NCBI GenBank assembly: GCA_965662545.1
Contig: CBFIHZ010000054.1
Span: forward strand, 1 to 19,031
Direction of reading: 5' to 3'
Length of the DNA: 19,031 nt
From: CPC320 sp002684375
GTDB taxonomy: Bacteria; Pseudomonadota; Alphaproteobacteria; Rhodobacterales; Rhodobacteraceae
Positions 7,293-14,284 of this stretch are shown here, piece after piece. The notes beneath the pieces were generated by a model that did not search any database, was not told the origin of the DNA, and was given only the letters and a program-made list of their open reading frames with translations. Positions within the stretch are counted from its first letter, which is position 1, and each line of letters starts with the position of its first letter. The position numbers and the translations under genes were made by a program.

Positions 7293-8365
7293 TGGCTGAG
7301 ATTACACTTCAAGACATTGCTCATTCTTACAATCCTGAGGCTGCGGATAAAACTTATGCGCTGAACCGGTTTGATATGAAGTGGGTCGATGGCGGTCGCT
7401 ATGCGATTTTGGGGCCTTCGGGCTGTGGAAAAACCACAATGCTGAACATTATGTCGGGTATTGTGCGCCCCTCGGAAGGGCGGTTGTTGTTTGATGGCGT
7501 CGATGTCACCGAGCACACAACAGCCGAGCGCAACATCGCTCAGGTTTTTCAGTTTCCGGTGATCTATGGCACGATGACAGTGCAAGACAATCTGGCCTTT
7601 CCACTGGTATGTCGCGGCTATGACAAAGCCTTTATCAAGGCAAAGGTCGCCGAGGTCTCGGAAGCGTTGAACCTTGAGGATCTGTTGACACAATCAGCCA
7701 ACAAGCTGACCGCTGACCAAAAACAGCTTATCTCGCTTGGGCGCGGTCTGGTGCGGGACAATGTGGCGGCTGTGCTGATGGACGAGCCTTTGACCGTCAT
7801 TGATCCCGACTTGAAATTTCGCTTGCGACGCAAATTAAAGGAGATTAACCAAAAATACAGATCCACCTTAATTTACGTTACCCATGACCAAAACGAGGCC
7901 ATGACCTTTGCTGAAAACATCATTGTCATGGATCAGGGCAATATCGTGCAGGCTGGCACGCCATCTGAGCTTTTTGACCGACCTAAAACAACTTTTGTGG
8001 GGTATTTTATCGGTGCACCGGCGATGAACCTGTTTGCCTGTTCGGCGGTCAATAACACCACGATTTCCTTTGGTGGCGCTGAAATTGTCACCGATACCAA
8101 TCTTGAGGCTGTCGCGAGCAAAAACCTCAAGTTGGGAATCCGGTCGGAATATATAAAATTGGCAACGGCATCGGCTGAAAACACCGTGAGCGCCAAGGTG
8201 CAGCGCGTGGAAGACTTAGGAAATCACAAGCTGGTCACGGCCGACTTTCAAGGTCAAAGCATCAAGGTCAAAGTTAAACGTGAGCAAGAGCTGCCAGCCG
8301 AAAATGTGTTTCTGACAATCCCGGCACAGCACTGTTGTGTCTATGAAAATGAGCACCTGATTTAG
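7292..8365 (+). CDS. ABC importer ATPase, GlpT-like, with degenerate signature motif
   Basis: A 357-residue ATP-binding subunit, the second ATPase of the importer. Walker A GPSGCGKTT (41-49), the Q-loop Q87, Walker B VLMDE (161-165) and the switch histidine H198 (YVTHDQ) are canonical. The ABC signature is LTADQ (139-143) instead of LSGGQ, and the D-loop is VID. The run NIAQVFQFPVIY and the LTADQKQ motif are those I associate with GlpT of the rhizobial glycerol importer. A C-terminal regulatory domain follows residue ~245. It should form a heterodimer with the upstream ATPase. It is the last gene of the operon; a hisphosphatase gene on the other strand converges on it. Confidence 0.9.
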   Translation: MAEITLQDIAHSYNPEAADKTYALNRFDMKWVDGGRYAILGPSGCGKTTMLNIMSGIVRPSEGRLLFDGVDVTEHTTAERNIAQVFQFPVIYGTMTVQDNLAFPLVCRGYDKAFIKAKVAEVSEALNLEDLLTQSANKLTADQKQLISLGRGLVRDNVAAVLMDEPLTVIDPDLKFRLRRKLKEINQKYRSTLIYVTHDQNEAMTFAENIIVMDQGNIVQAGTPSELFDRPKTTFVGYFIGAPAMNLFACSAVNNTTISFGGAEIVTDTNLEAVASKNLKLGIRSEYIKLATASAENTVSAKVQRVEDLGNHKLVTADFQGQSIKVKVKREQELPAENVFLTIPAQHCCVYENEHLI

Positions 8366-8375
8366 ATGAGATTCA

Positions 8376-8408
8376 CACGCGTCGGGTCTTTGGCTGTCAC
8401 CGCGCGTG
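8376..8408 (+). terminator. Weak candidate terminator at the end of the ABC operon
   Basis: CACGCG (8376-8381) can pair with CGCGTG (8403-8408) across a 21-nt loop, and a short TTTT follows a few bases later. It sits between two converging genes, where a terminator is expected, but the stem is short and the loop long. Confidence 0.25.
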
Positions 8409-8419
8409 CGAAGTTTTGA

Positions 8420-8983
8420 TCAGTCGACCGTTATCTCGATCGCTTGTTTGGTTTGGAAATTATAGGCGACACATTCACCTGAAGCTACGGTTAACTGTGT
8501 GACAGCTTGAATGACAACTTGGTGCGTCACCATAAGGTACAGACCCGCCGGTCCGAGGTTTGCAAGCCTCTGTTCAAGTTTTTTAAGGGTTTGATCACGC
8601 CTTGCATAGCCTTGGAAAAACGAGTTGAGGCCCGCGAACTCTTGTACGGGACCCATGTTTAACAATGTGGCCGTTTCTTTACATCTGCACCACTGGCTTG
8701 AAAAAACTGCATCGAATGTAACCCCGGATTTTTTGAATGCCTGACCGAGTGCGATGGCTTGCGCGCGGCCTCGGCTGTCAAGGTTTCGCTGGGTGCTGCA
8801 CCGGGTGACATCAAACGTGTCCGGGTCTCCGAAGCCCGGGGCAAGCGCGTGCCGCATGAACAGGATATTGGCGTCTATTTTCTCTAACTGATTGAGAATT
8901 GGTATAGACTTGGCGCTGGCAAAGGCACCATGTCCCAAGCTTGAGACCCCCAGTCCTGAAAGAAATTGACGTCGATTCAACAT
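8420..8983 (-). CDS. Exported histidine phosphatase family protein with Tat-like signal
   Basis: A 187-residue protein of the histidine phosphatase (phosphoglycerate mutase-like) superfamily. The N-terminus MLNRRQFLSGLG contains a twin-arginine pattern followed by a short hydrophobic stretch ending near AFASA, so Tat export is plausible. The catalytic RH motif is R44-H45 (FMRHALAPG; alanine where many members have glycine). R100 (SSQWCRCKETA) and the second histidine H154 (MVTHQ) complete the usual active-site set, and RNLDSRGRAQA matches the family. The ATG at 8983 has an AAGGG ribosome site. The substrate is unknown. It is separated from the oxidoreductase gene by ~225 bases, so it may or may not share its transcript. 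Confidence 0.85.
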   Translation of the reverse strand: MLNRRQFLSGLGVSSLGHGAFASAKSIPILNQLEKIDANILFMRHALAPGFGDPDTFDVTRCSTQRNLDSRGRAQAIALGQAFKKSGVTFDAVFSSQWCRCKETATLLNMGPVQEFAGLNSFFQGYARRDQTLKKLEQRLANLGPAGLYLMVTHQVVIQAVTQLTVASGECVAYNFQTKQAIEITVD

Positions 8984-9007
8984 GATAGATGCCCTTACCC
9001 ATAGCTC

Positions 9008-9177
9008 TTAAACGATAGCTTGAATGTTTCCGGTTTGAAAACAGGCTTTCTTAAATTCAGTGACACCCTGAGCGATCACGATCTGATCCCGAACTGTACG
9101 GGGCGGGATATAGAGTGCTATCTGGCGTCCTTATGTGCAAGGGCTTTGGTTACAGCAACGCATGTTCTCTCCTGATC
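9008..9177 (-). pseudogene. Possible frameshifted gene remnant
   Basis: On the minus strand about 38 codons ending in TAA at 9008-9010 read like a protein C-terminus (RTVRDQIVIAQGVTEFKKAC). One base away, a second protein-like stretch continues upstream (ERTCVAVTKALAHKDAR). Together they suggest the tail of a decayed gene with a single-base frameshift near 9130. I do not recognise the family, there is no start codon or ribosome site, and chance cannot be excluded. Apart from this the interval 8984-9208 shows nothing. Confidence 0.2.
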
Positions 9178-9208
9178 GGGACCAGCATGATATCGTGTTG
9201 GCCGTTGA

Positions 9209-10303
9209 TTAAAGTGCAACAGCTTGCTTTAATGTGGCCGATCTCTGTGTGGCCTGCCCCATGCGCACAGCCCAGATACCATCGTCAAGAGTGACCTCAA
9301 CCGCATGGCGTTGGCGCACCACCGCCAAGAACCGCTGATGTTGATAAAAAGTTGACCCATTGTGATCTCCCGCCGCCAAAAGTGCCGGATCAACCGGTAG
9401 AAGGATTTCTTCTTGCTGACCGTCTTGACGTGGTGAAATTACGATTTTGGGGTCTGGTGCAGGTTGCGAGGGGTGGCGCCAAAAGCGGGTTGGTCCCGGT
9501 ACAAAAGCTTCGATTTTACCTGTTGGTCCAACGGCTGAAATTTCTTCTTGAAATTGCGACCCTTCCGCAAACATGCACAATTCAAGCATTGCACGCGCGC
9601 CGTTTGCAAAATCGACAATAACATAACCGTGGTCCCAAATATCAGGCACTTCACCCTGATAGGTTTCATCCAGATGATTGAAAGCCTGCCCACCGCTGGC
9701 CATCACCTGAACGGGGTTTGCGCCAATCAACAGGCGCATCAGGTCAAAAAAGTGGCAACATTTCTCTACAAACGTCCCGCCGCTTTTGGCATTAAACCGG
9801 TTCCAGTCTCCCACTTTGTGCAGAAAGGGAAAGCGGTGTTCACGGATGCTGAGCATTTTGATCCCTCCGGTTGCCTCGGCCAAGCGTTCACGCAAGGCTG
9901 TTATGGGCGGCATATAGCGATATTCCATCGCAACCCAGACCGGTGCGTTATATTGTGCGCGAAACCTTTCAATCCGTGCCAGGTCTTCTGGGTCTGTGAA
10001 CAGCGGCTTTTCGACCAGAACCGGGCGGGCGGGGAATTTTGCAATCTGTTCCAGCTGATCAAGATGCATATAATTGGGTGAGACAATGACCAGACAATCC
10101 AAGTCGGACCGGCGCAACAACGCCTCGAGGCTGTTACAAAAAACTGCCTCAGGAGCAAAGGAAGCGGCGGCTTTTTGCATCTGTGGATCAGGCTCGAAAA
10201 TTGCGGTGATCTGGGTGTCCGGCAAAAGGGCAATGTTTCGCAGATGCTCTTGGCCCATCATGCCGCAGCCAATCATCCCGTATCGGGTCGCTTGTGTCAT
10301 CAT
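9209..10303 (-). CDS. Gfo/Idh/MocA family NAD(P)-dependent oxidoreductase
   Basis: A 364-residue protein of the glucose-fructose oxidoreductase/inositol dehydrogenase/MocA family. The N-terminal Rossmann fold shows GCGMMG near residues 12-17, and the family EKP motif (VLVEKPLF) is near 98-100. The C-terminal sheet domain contains SGGTFVEKCCHFFDL, with the lysine and histidine that usually line the active site. The family includes dehydrogenases of cyclitols and sugars and NAD+-dependent glycosidases (GH109, GH188). Because the gene is divergent from a sulfoquinovose-monooxygenase-like cluster, a role in releasing or oxidising a sugar sulfonate is attractive but unproven. Two adjacent ATGs (10303 and 10300) follow an AGGA site that overlaps the stop of the GntR gene 6 bases upstream, so the two are co-translated. 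Confidence 0.88.
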   Translation of the reverse strand: MMTQATRYGMIGCGMMGQEHLRNIALLPDTQITAIFEPDPQMQKAAASFAPEAVFCNSLEALLRRSDLDCLVIVSPNYMHLDQLEQIAKFPARPVLVEKPLFTDPEDLARIERFRAQYNAPVWVAMEYRYMPPITALRERLAEATGGIKMLSIREHRFPFLHKVGDWNRFNAKSGGTFVEKCCHFFDLMRLLIGANPVQVMASGGQAFNHLDETYQGEVPDIWDHGYVIVDFANGARAMLELCMFAEGSQFQEEISAVGPTGKIEAFVPGPTRFWRHPSQPAPDPKIVISPRQDGQQEEILLPVDPALLAAGDHNGSTFYQHQRFLAVVRQRHAVEVTLDDGIWAVRMGQATQRSATLKQAVAL

Positions 10304-10309
10304 TTCATC

Positions 10310-11023
10310 CTATTTTATGCGCGCCACATAGCGCGCGACGTTTGTGTCAATCCAATTGAGAGAAAACTCAACTGCAGCACCGCTTTGCGACCGGCTTAAA
10401 CGCTGCGCGCAAAGGCAGTGTTCCCCGTGCGTCGGATCGAACGTCGCCGGAGACCATTCGGGAACGGTGGCGATCGTGAGTTGGTCTTCTGCCTCGGTGA
10501 TCCATAAATTCAGTGACTTGCGGTAAAACAGATAAAGTGATTCTGACAGATCGGCGGGTCGTATTTGGGCAGATTGATTGCCATCCAGCCAGATCTCTTC
10601 CAAAACTGCAGGTTGCCCATTAAGCCGGCGTAATCGCCGGATACGGTACGCCTCATTACCTTTGCCAAAGGGGGGGAAATGCGTCGGCTTTACGGTCCGG
10701 TCCAGTGCCAGAAGTTCGGCGGTTGGCAGGCCACCACCTGCAATCAGTTCAACCCGGAAAAACGAATATACCGATGCTAGATTTTTGTTGGTTTTTATAT
10801 AGTTTCCAGAGCCTTGCCGCTTTTCAAGCATACCCTTATGGCTCATGTCGTTCAGCGCTTTGCGCAGCGTGGTCACCGAGACCCCCAACTCTTTTGCCAT
10901 CTGCCGTTCGGGGGGCAGCCGTGCGCCATCCAGATAGTGGCCGGCACTGACGTCGCGGATCAGCATTTCGCTGATTTGCACATAGACCGGCAGCGCATTT
11001 TTGATCGACATCTTTGGACCCAT
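10310..11023 (-). CDS. GntR family transcriptional regulator, HutC/UTRA type
   Basis: A ~237-residue regulator. The N-terminal winged helix-turn-helix (LPVYVQISEML, RLPPERQMAKELGVS, TTLRKALNDM, KRQGSGNYI) is a typical GntR domain. From about residue 90 the protein is a UTRA ligand-sensing domain (PPFGKGNEAYRIRRLRRLNG, PAVLEEIWLDG, GEHCLCAQRLSRSQSG). Such proteins mostly repress and release DNA on binding a sugar-like or amino-acid-like ligand. The start is uncertain: ATG 11023, ATG 11011 and GTG 11053 are all in frame and none has a good ribosome site. The 11053 start would place coding sequence over the putative operator and is less likely. It is co-transcribed with the oxidoreductase and divergent from the monooxygenase operon, which it probably controls. 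Confidence 0.88.
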   Translation of the reverse strand: MGPKMSIKNALPVYVQISEMLIRDVSAGHYLDGARLPPERQMAKELGVSVTTLRKALNDMSHKGMLEKRQGSGNYIKTNKNLASVYSFFRVELIAGGGLPTAELLALDRTVKPTHFPPFGKGNEAYRIRRLRRLNGQPAVLEEIWLDGNQSAQIRPADLSESLYLFYRKSLNLWITEAEDQLTIATVPEWSPATFDPTHGEHCLCAQRLSRSQSGAAVEFSLNWIDTNVARYVARIK

Positions 11024-11041
11024 TTCATAAATTGATATACT
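11014..11041 (+). promoter_or_regulatory. Candidate sigma70 promoter of the monooxygenase/TRAP operon
   Basis: TTGGAC (11014-11019) as -35 and TATACT (11036-11041) as -10 are 16 bases apart, giving a start of transcription near 11048 and a leader of about 50 bases before the ATG at 11101. The -35 lies just inside the 5' end of the divergent GntR gene. The match is by eye only. Confidence 0.5.
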
Positions 11042-11051
11042 ATTGATGTAC
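11031..11051. promoter_or_regulatory. Direct-repeat operator candidate for the GntR/UTRA regulator
   Basis: ATTGATATAC (11031-11040) is followed after one base by ATTGATGTAC (11042-11051): a 10-bp direct repeat matching at 9 of 10 positions with an 11-bp period, about one turn of the helix. It overlaps the predicted -10 of the monooxygenase operon and lies 8 bases upstream of the preferred GntR start, so one bound regulator could block both directions. Confidence 0.45.
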
Positions 11052-11100
11052 ACGGTAGTGAGTGCTACGCAAGAGAGAAAGTGGGACCGAGGGAAAAGCC

Positions 11101-12255
11101 ATGACCATAGTACCGATTACATCTCAGGATTTAGATGCCGTCGAAGTGTCTTGGTTCTCGGCGCTCTGTTCGGATGATTTTGAATACCTTGGTGTGCCCG
11201 AGGCGACGCTGCGGTCTTCGTGGGCCCATTGCAGCGCAATTGTCAAAGAGGCCGAAGCTCAGGGTTTTCGTAACATCTTGTGCCCGTCGTCCTATCAAGT
11301 TGGCCAAGATACGTTGAGTTTTGTCGCCGGCTGTGCGCCCATCACCGAAAAGATCAACATGCTTGCGGCTGTGCGTTGTGGAGAAATGCAACCTATCATG
11401 CTGGCACGGACGATCGCTACCTTGGATCATATGTTGCAGGGGCGTCTCACGGTCAATATTATCAGCAGCGATTTTCCCGGTGAAAAGGCCGCCAGTCCGT
11501 ATCGGTACCGCCGCTCAAGAGAAGTTGTTGAAATTCTCAAACAGTGTTGGACCCAAGATCAGGTCGAGCATCAGGGCGAGGTCTATCAATTTTCTGATCT
11601 TACCACCGATCCGGCAAAACCCTATCAGAGTGGTGGGCCACTTTTGTATTTTGGCGGGTATTCCCCGGATGCATTAGAGCTGTGTGGCGAGCATTGTGAC
11701 GTCTATTTGATGTGGCCCGAGCCCAAGGCGCAAATCGGCGAGCGGATGCAGGCTGTCAATGCAGTGGCCGAGCGTTACAACCGAACGCTGGATTATGGGC
11801 TGCGCGTGCATGTAATCGTCCGGGACACAGAGACTGAGGCCCGCGAATATGCCCAGCATCTGGTATCAAAGCTTGACGATGATGAAGGTCGGATGATCCG
11901 CGAGCGGGCGCTTGACAGCACTTCGCTAGGGGTCGCGCATCAGGCAAAAAACCGTGATATGGCTGATATGGCAGGGTTTGTGGAACCGCATCTGTGGACA
12001 GGTGTTGGCCGGGCGCGTTCGGGCTGTGGTGCAGCGATTGTCGGATCGACAGATCAGGTGCTATCAGAGCTGGAAGTTTACAAAAAAATGGGCATCCGTG
12101 CCTTTATTCTATCGGGTTATCCGCATATTGATGAATGCAGAAATTTCGGAACCCGCGTCATGCCACACTTAACCACCTGTTCCTTGCCGCAGGCGTATGG
12201 ACGGGTACCAGATAGCACACCATTAACCCCCCTCGGGGCAGGAGCACGTCACTAA
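11101..12255 (+). CDS. SsuD-like FMNH2-dependent sulfonate monooxygenase (SmoC-like candidate)
   Basis: A 384-residue luciferase-like flavin monooxygenase of the alkanesulfonate monooxygenase (SsuD) group, expected to use FMNH2 and O2 to cleave a C-S bond, giving sulfite and an aldehyde. The ATG at 11101 has GAGGG 8 nt upstream; a longer frame from 11062 has no ribosome site. Residues matching the SsuD active site by position are R235 and H237 (LRVHVIV), R306 (GVGRARSGCG), and Y340 and H342 (LSGYPH). W205 (VYLMWPEP) lies in the corresponding substrate region. The cysteine of E. coli SsuD (C54) seems absent: the region reads PSSYQVGQD. Stop and next start overlap (TAATG). Its neighbours, an aldo/keto reductase and a flavin reductase, are the set of the sulfoquinovose monooxygenase pathway (SmoC). 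No ssuABC or sulfonate ABC genes are nearby. The family is sure, the substrate is inferred. Confidence 0.9.
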   Translation: MTIVPITSQDLDAVEVSWFSALCSDDFEYLGVPEATLRSSWAHCSAIVKEAEAQGFRNILCPSSYQVGQDTLSFVAGCAPITEKINMLAAVRCGEMQPIMLARTIATLDHMLQGRLTVNIISSDFPGEKAASPYRYRRSREVVEILKQCWTQDQVEHQGEVYQFSDLTTDPAKPYQSGGPLLYFGGYSPDALELCGEHCDVYLMWPEPKAQIGERMQAVNAVAERYNRTLDYGLRVHVIVRDTETEAREYAQHLVSKLDDDEGRMIRERALDSTSLGVAHQAKNRDMADMAGFVEPHLWTGVGRARSGCGAAIVGSTDQVLSELEVYKKMGIRAFILSGYPHIDECRNFGTRVMPHLTTCSLPQAYGRVPDSTPLTPLGAGARH

Positions 12256-13145
12256 TGCAACGGATTGATTTAACTGGAACGCTCAGCTTTTCGCGTCTTG
12301 TGTATGGCATGTGGCGTTTGGCTGATGACGCCAATACCAGCCCGGAACACGTGCGCAATAAGATGTCCGCCTGTCTGGATCAGGGTATCACCACGATGGA
12401 TCAGGCCGACATCTATGGCGGCTATGCGGCCGAGCAAGTGCTTGGAGACGCGCTGCGTGGTACGGCCCTGCGCAACCAGATCGAAATCGTTACAAAATGC
12501 GATATCGTTGCTCCCGTGGGTCGGTATGCCGAAGCGCCGGTAAAGTATTATGATACCAGTCGCGCACATATTATGGCCTCGGTCGAGCACTCGCTCACAC
12601 TGATGGGGATTGACCATATTGATCTGCTACTGATCCACCGGCCCGATCCGTTGATGGATCATATCGAGACAGGCGCTGCCCTTGACGAGGTGGTTGCCAG
12701 CGGCAAAGTGCGCGCCGTCGGGGTTTCAAATTTTAAACCCCATGATTGGGATTTATTGCAATCGGCGATGACGCAGAAACTGGTCACCAATCAAATTGAA
12801 ATCAGCGTGCTCGAGCATTCTGCCCTGACCAATGGCGATATTGCCTTTCATCAACGCATCGCCACGCCCTTGATGGCTTGGTCGCCTCTGGCAGGGGGGG
12901 CTTTGTTCGCAGACGACCACAAAGCTGTGCACACAGCCTTGCAGCAGATCGCCGACGCGCAGTCCGTCGACGTCTCAGCGGTGGCGGTGGCGTGGTTGCT
13001 GGCACATCCGGCGCAGATTCTTCCGGTTATGGGCACAAATTCCATAGAGCGGATTAAGGCTTTGTCTCAGGCCACAGATGTCACGCTGTCGCGCGCGGCA
13101 TGGTATGAGATTTACACTGCAGCCTTGGGACGCGAGGTGGCATGA
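12255..13145 (+). CDS. Aldo/keto reductase, YdhF-like (SmoB-like candidate)
   Basis: A 296-residue NADPH-type aldo/keto reductase, clearly similar to E. coli YdhF across its length (ADIYGGY, LLLIHRPDPLMD, GKVRAVGVSNFKPHDW, TNQIEISVLE, MAWSPLAGG). The catalytic tetrad is D49, Y54, K81 and H128. Within the operon it would reduce the aldehyde made by the upstream monooxygenase; in the sulfo-SMO pathway this is 6-oxo-glucose to glucose (SmoB). It overlaps the genes on both sides by a few bases (TAATG upstream, ATGA downstream), so the three enzymes are translationally coupled and likely needed in equal supply. Confidence 0.92.
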   Translation: MQRIDLTGTLSFSRLVYGMWRLADDANTSPEHVRNKMSACLDQGITTMDQADIYGGYAAEQVLGDALRGTALRNQIEIVTKCDIVAPVGRYAEAPVKYYDTSRAHIMASVEHSLTLMGIDHIDLLLIHRPDPLMDHIETGAALDEVVASGKVRAVGVSNFKPHDWDLLQSAMTQKLVTNQIEISVLEHSALTNGDIAFHQRIATPLMAWSPLAGGALFADDHKAVHTALQQIADAQSVDVSAVAVAWLLAHPAQILPVMGTNSIERIKALSQATDVTLSRAAWYEIYTAALGREVA

Positions 13146-13648
13146 TGGCATCCGCAATTTCATTGCAAAATGCCAGAGATCCAAATGCGGACAACGCCGA
13201 TTTTCGCAGCGCTTTGGGGTGTTTTGCAACTGGGGTCACCATCGTCACCTGTCGTGACGGTTTGGTGCCGAAAGGTATTGTCGCCAACAGTTTTGCCAGT
13301 GTTTCGCTTGCGCCACCTCTGGTATTATGGTCGCCTGCCAAGGCGTCGCGCCGCTATGCCGCTTTTATCGCTGCGCAGGCGTTTTCCATTCATATATTGG
13401 CGCAGGATCAAAAACATTTGTCCGATGCGTTTGCCCATAACGAAACGCCATTTGACACCTTAGAGTGGTATTCGGACGCGCGGGGCGTGCCTGTATTGAG
13501 CAAGTGTTTGGCGCGTTTTGATTGCCATCTCCACGGGCAATATGATGGGGGAGATCATACAATTTTGTTGGGGCATGTTGACCATTATCAATCCGAAGAA
13601 GGCGCGCCTTTGATATTTAGTCAGGGGGCTTATCAAAACGGCGTATGA
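13142..13648 (+). CDS. Flavin reductase domain protein (SmoA/SsuE-type FMN supply)
   Basis: A 168-residue flavin reductase-like protein (FMN-binding split barrel). Typical segments are FATGVTIVTC (28-37), ANSFASVSLAPPLVLW (48-63) and GDHTILLGHV (137-146). It would reduce FMN with NAD(P)H and hand FMNH2 to the monooxygenase encoded two genes upstream. This barrel type differs from the flavodoxin-like SsuE of E. coli but is the type used in several two-component monooxygenases. The ATG overlaps the stop of the reductase gene (ATGA); a second ATG follows directly. The operon continues after 48 bases into TRAP transporter genes. Confidence 0.9.
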   Translation: MMASAISLQNARDPNADNADFRSALGCFATGVTIVTCRDGLVPKGIVANSFASVSLAPPLVLWSPAKASRRYAAFIAAQAFSIHILAQDQKHLSDAFAHNETPFDTLEWYSDARGVPVLSKCLARFDCHLHGQYDGGDHTILLGHVDHYQSEEGAPLIFSQGAYQNGV

Positions 13649-13696
13649 CAGATGAAATGCCTGTTATAAATCGACAGGCTGGGGGGAATTTATTAC

Positions 13697-14284
13697 ATGA
13701 AAATGTTGTTGGGGCTGTTAAAGCCCCTCCAGATTTTTAACGATATTGCGGGCGGGCTGGGGCGTTGGGTCTCGGTGGTCGCGCTCGCATTAATGGTGGT
13801 GGTTATCCTGGTACAGGTTTTCTGCCGCTATGTGCTGAACAATGCCCTGCCATGGCCCGATGAGGCGGCACGGTTTTGCATGCTATGGCTCACCGGTCTG
13901 ATGGCGCCGGTTGCCTTGCGACAGGGCGGCTTTGTTGCGATTGACACGCTGGCCACCTTTTTGCCCCGTCGCGGGGTCGCGGTTTTGGCGTTGTTATTGT
14001 TTATGGTGTCTCTGCTTGTGTTGATAGTTGCGGCACAACTGGGATGGAAGCATGTTAATTCGGGCTGGTTGTTTGCCAGTGCCTCGCTAAAGCTGCCTTT
14101 GCATCTGATCGGATTGAAAGCGATTAAAATCAAACTCGCGTGGATGTATATGTCACTTTTTATTGGCGTTTGGTTAATGATTGCCGTGAACTTTGAAATG
14201 ATCTTGCGCCAAGTGTTAGTCTTGGGTCGCCAAGACCATCTTCTCAGGCCGATTCCGACCCTTGATACGCAAGGGGCTGAATGA
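13697..14284 (+). CDS. TRAP transporter small permease subunit (DctQ family)
   Basis: A 195-residue inner-membrane protein with about four hydrophobic segments. The DctQ hallmark segments VQVFCRYVLNNALPWPDEAARFCMLWLTG (positions 39-67) and RQGGFVAIDTL are present. It forms the membrane complex with the large subunit encoded next. The start is preceded by a G-rich ribosome site ~10 bases upstream. Stop and next start overlap (ATGA). Because it is transcribed with the monooxygenase genes, it probably imports their substrate or a precursor. The C-terminal tail after residue ~170 is hydrophilic. Confidence 0.92.
   Translation: MKMLLGLLKPLQIFNDIAGGLGRWVSVVALALMVVVILVQVFCRYVLNNALPWPDEAARFCMLWLTGLMAPVALRQGGFVAIDTLATFLPRRGVAVLALLLFMVSLLVLIVAAQLGWKHVNSGWLFASASLKLPLHLIGLKAIKIKLAWMYMSLFIGVWLMIAVNFEMILRQVLVLGRQDHLLRPIPTLDTQGAE

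Noticed and set aside
2882..8365. Calling the ABC system the glycerol importer GlpSTPQV outright
   Set aside because: The ATPases resemble GlpS/GlpT, but the binding protein is clearly divergent from GlpV as I remember it and no glycerol catabolic gene is present; only the architecture is claimed.
11062..11100. Longer monooxygenase start at 11062
   Set aside because: No ribosome site and thirteen charged extra residues; ATG 11101 has a clear GAGGG site at correct distance.
11101..13648. Simple alkanesulfonate utilisation (ssu) operon
   Set aside because: No SsuABC transporter; the extra aldo/keto reductase, the split-barrel flavin reductase and the TRAP genes fit an SMO-like set better, though this is not excluded for another sulfonate.
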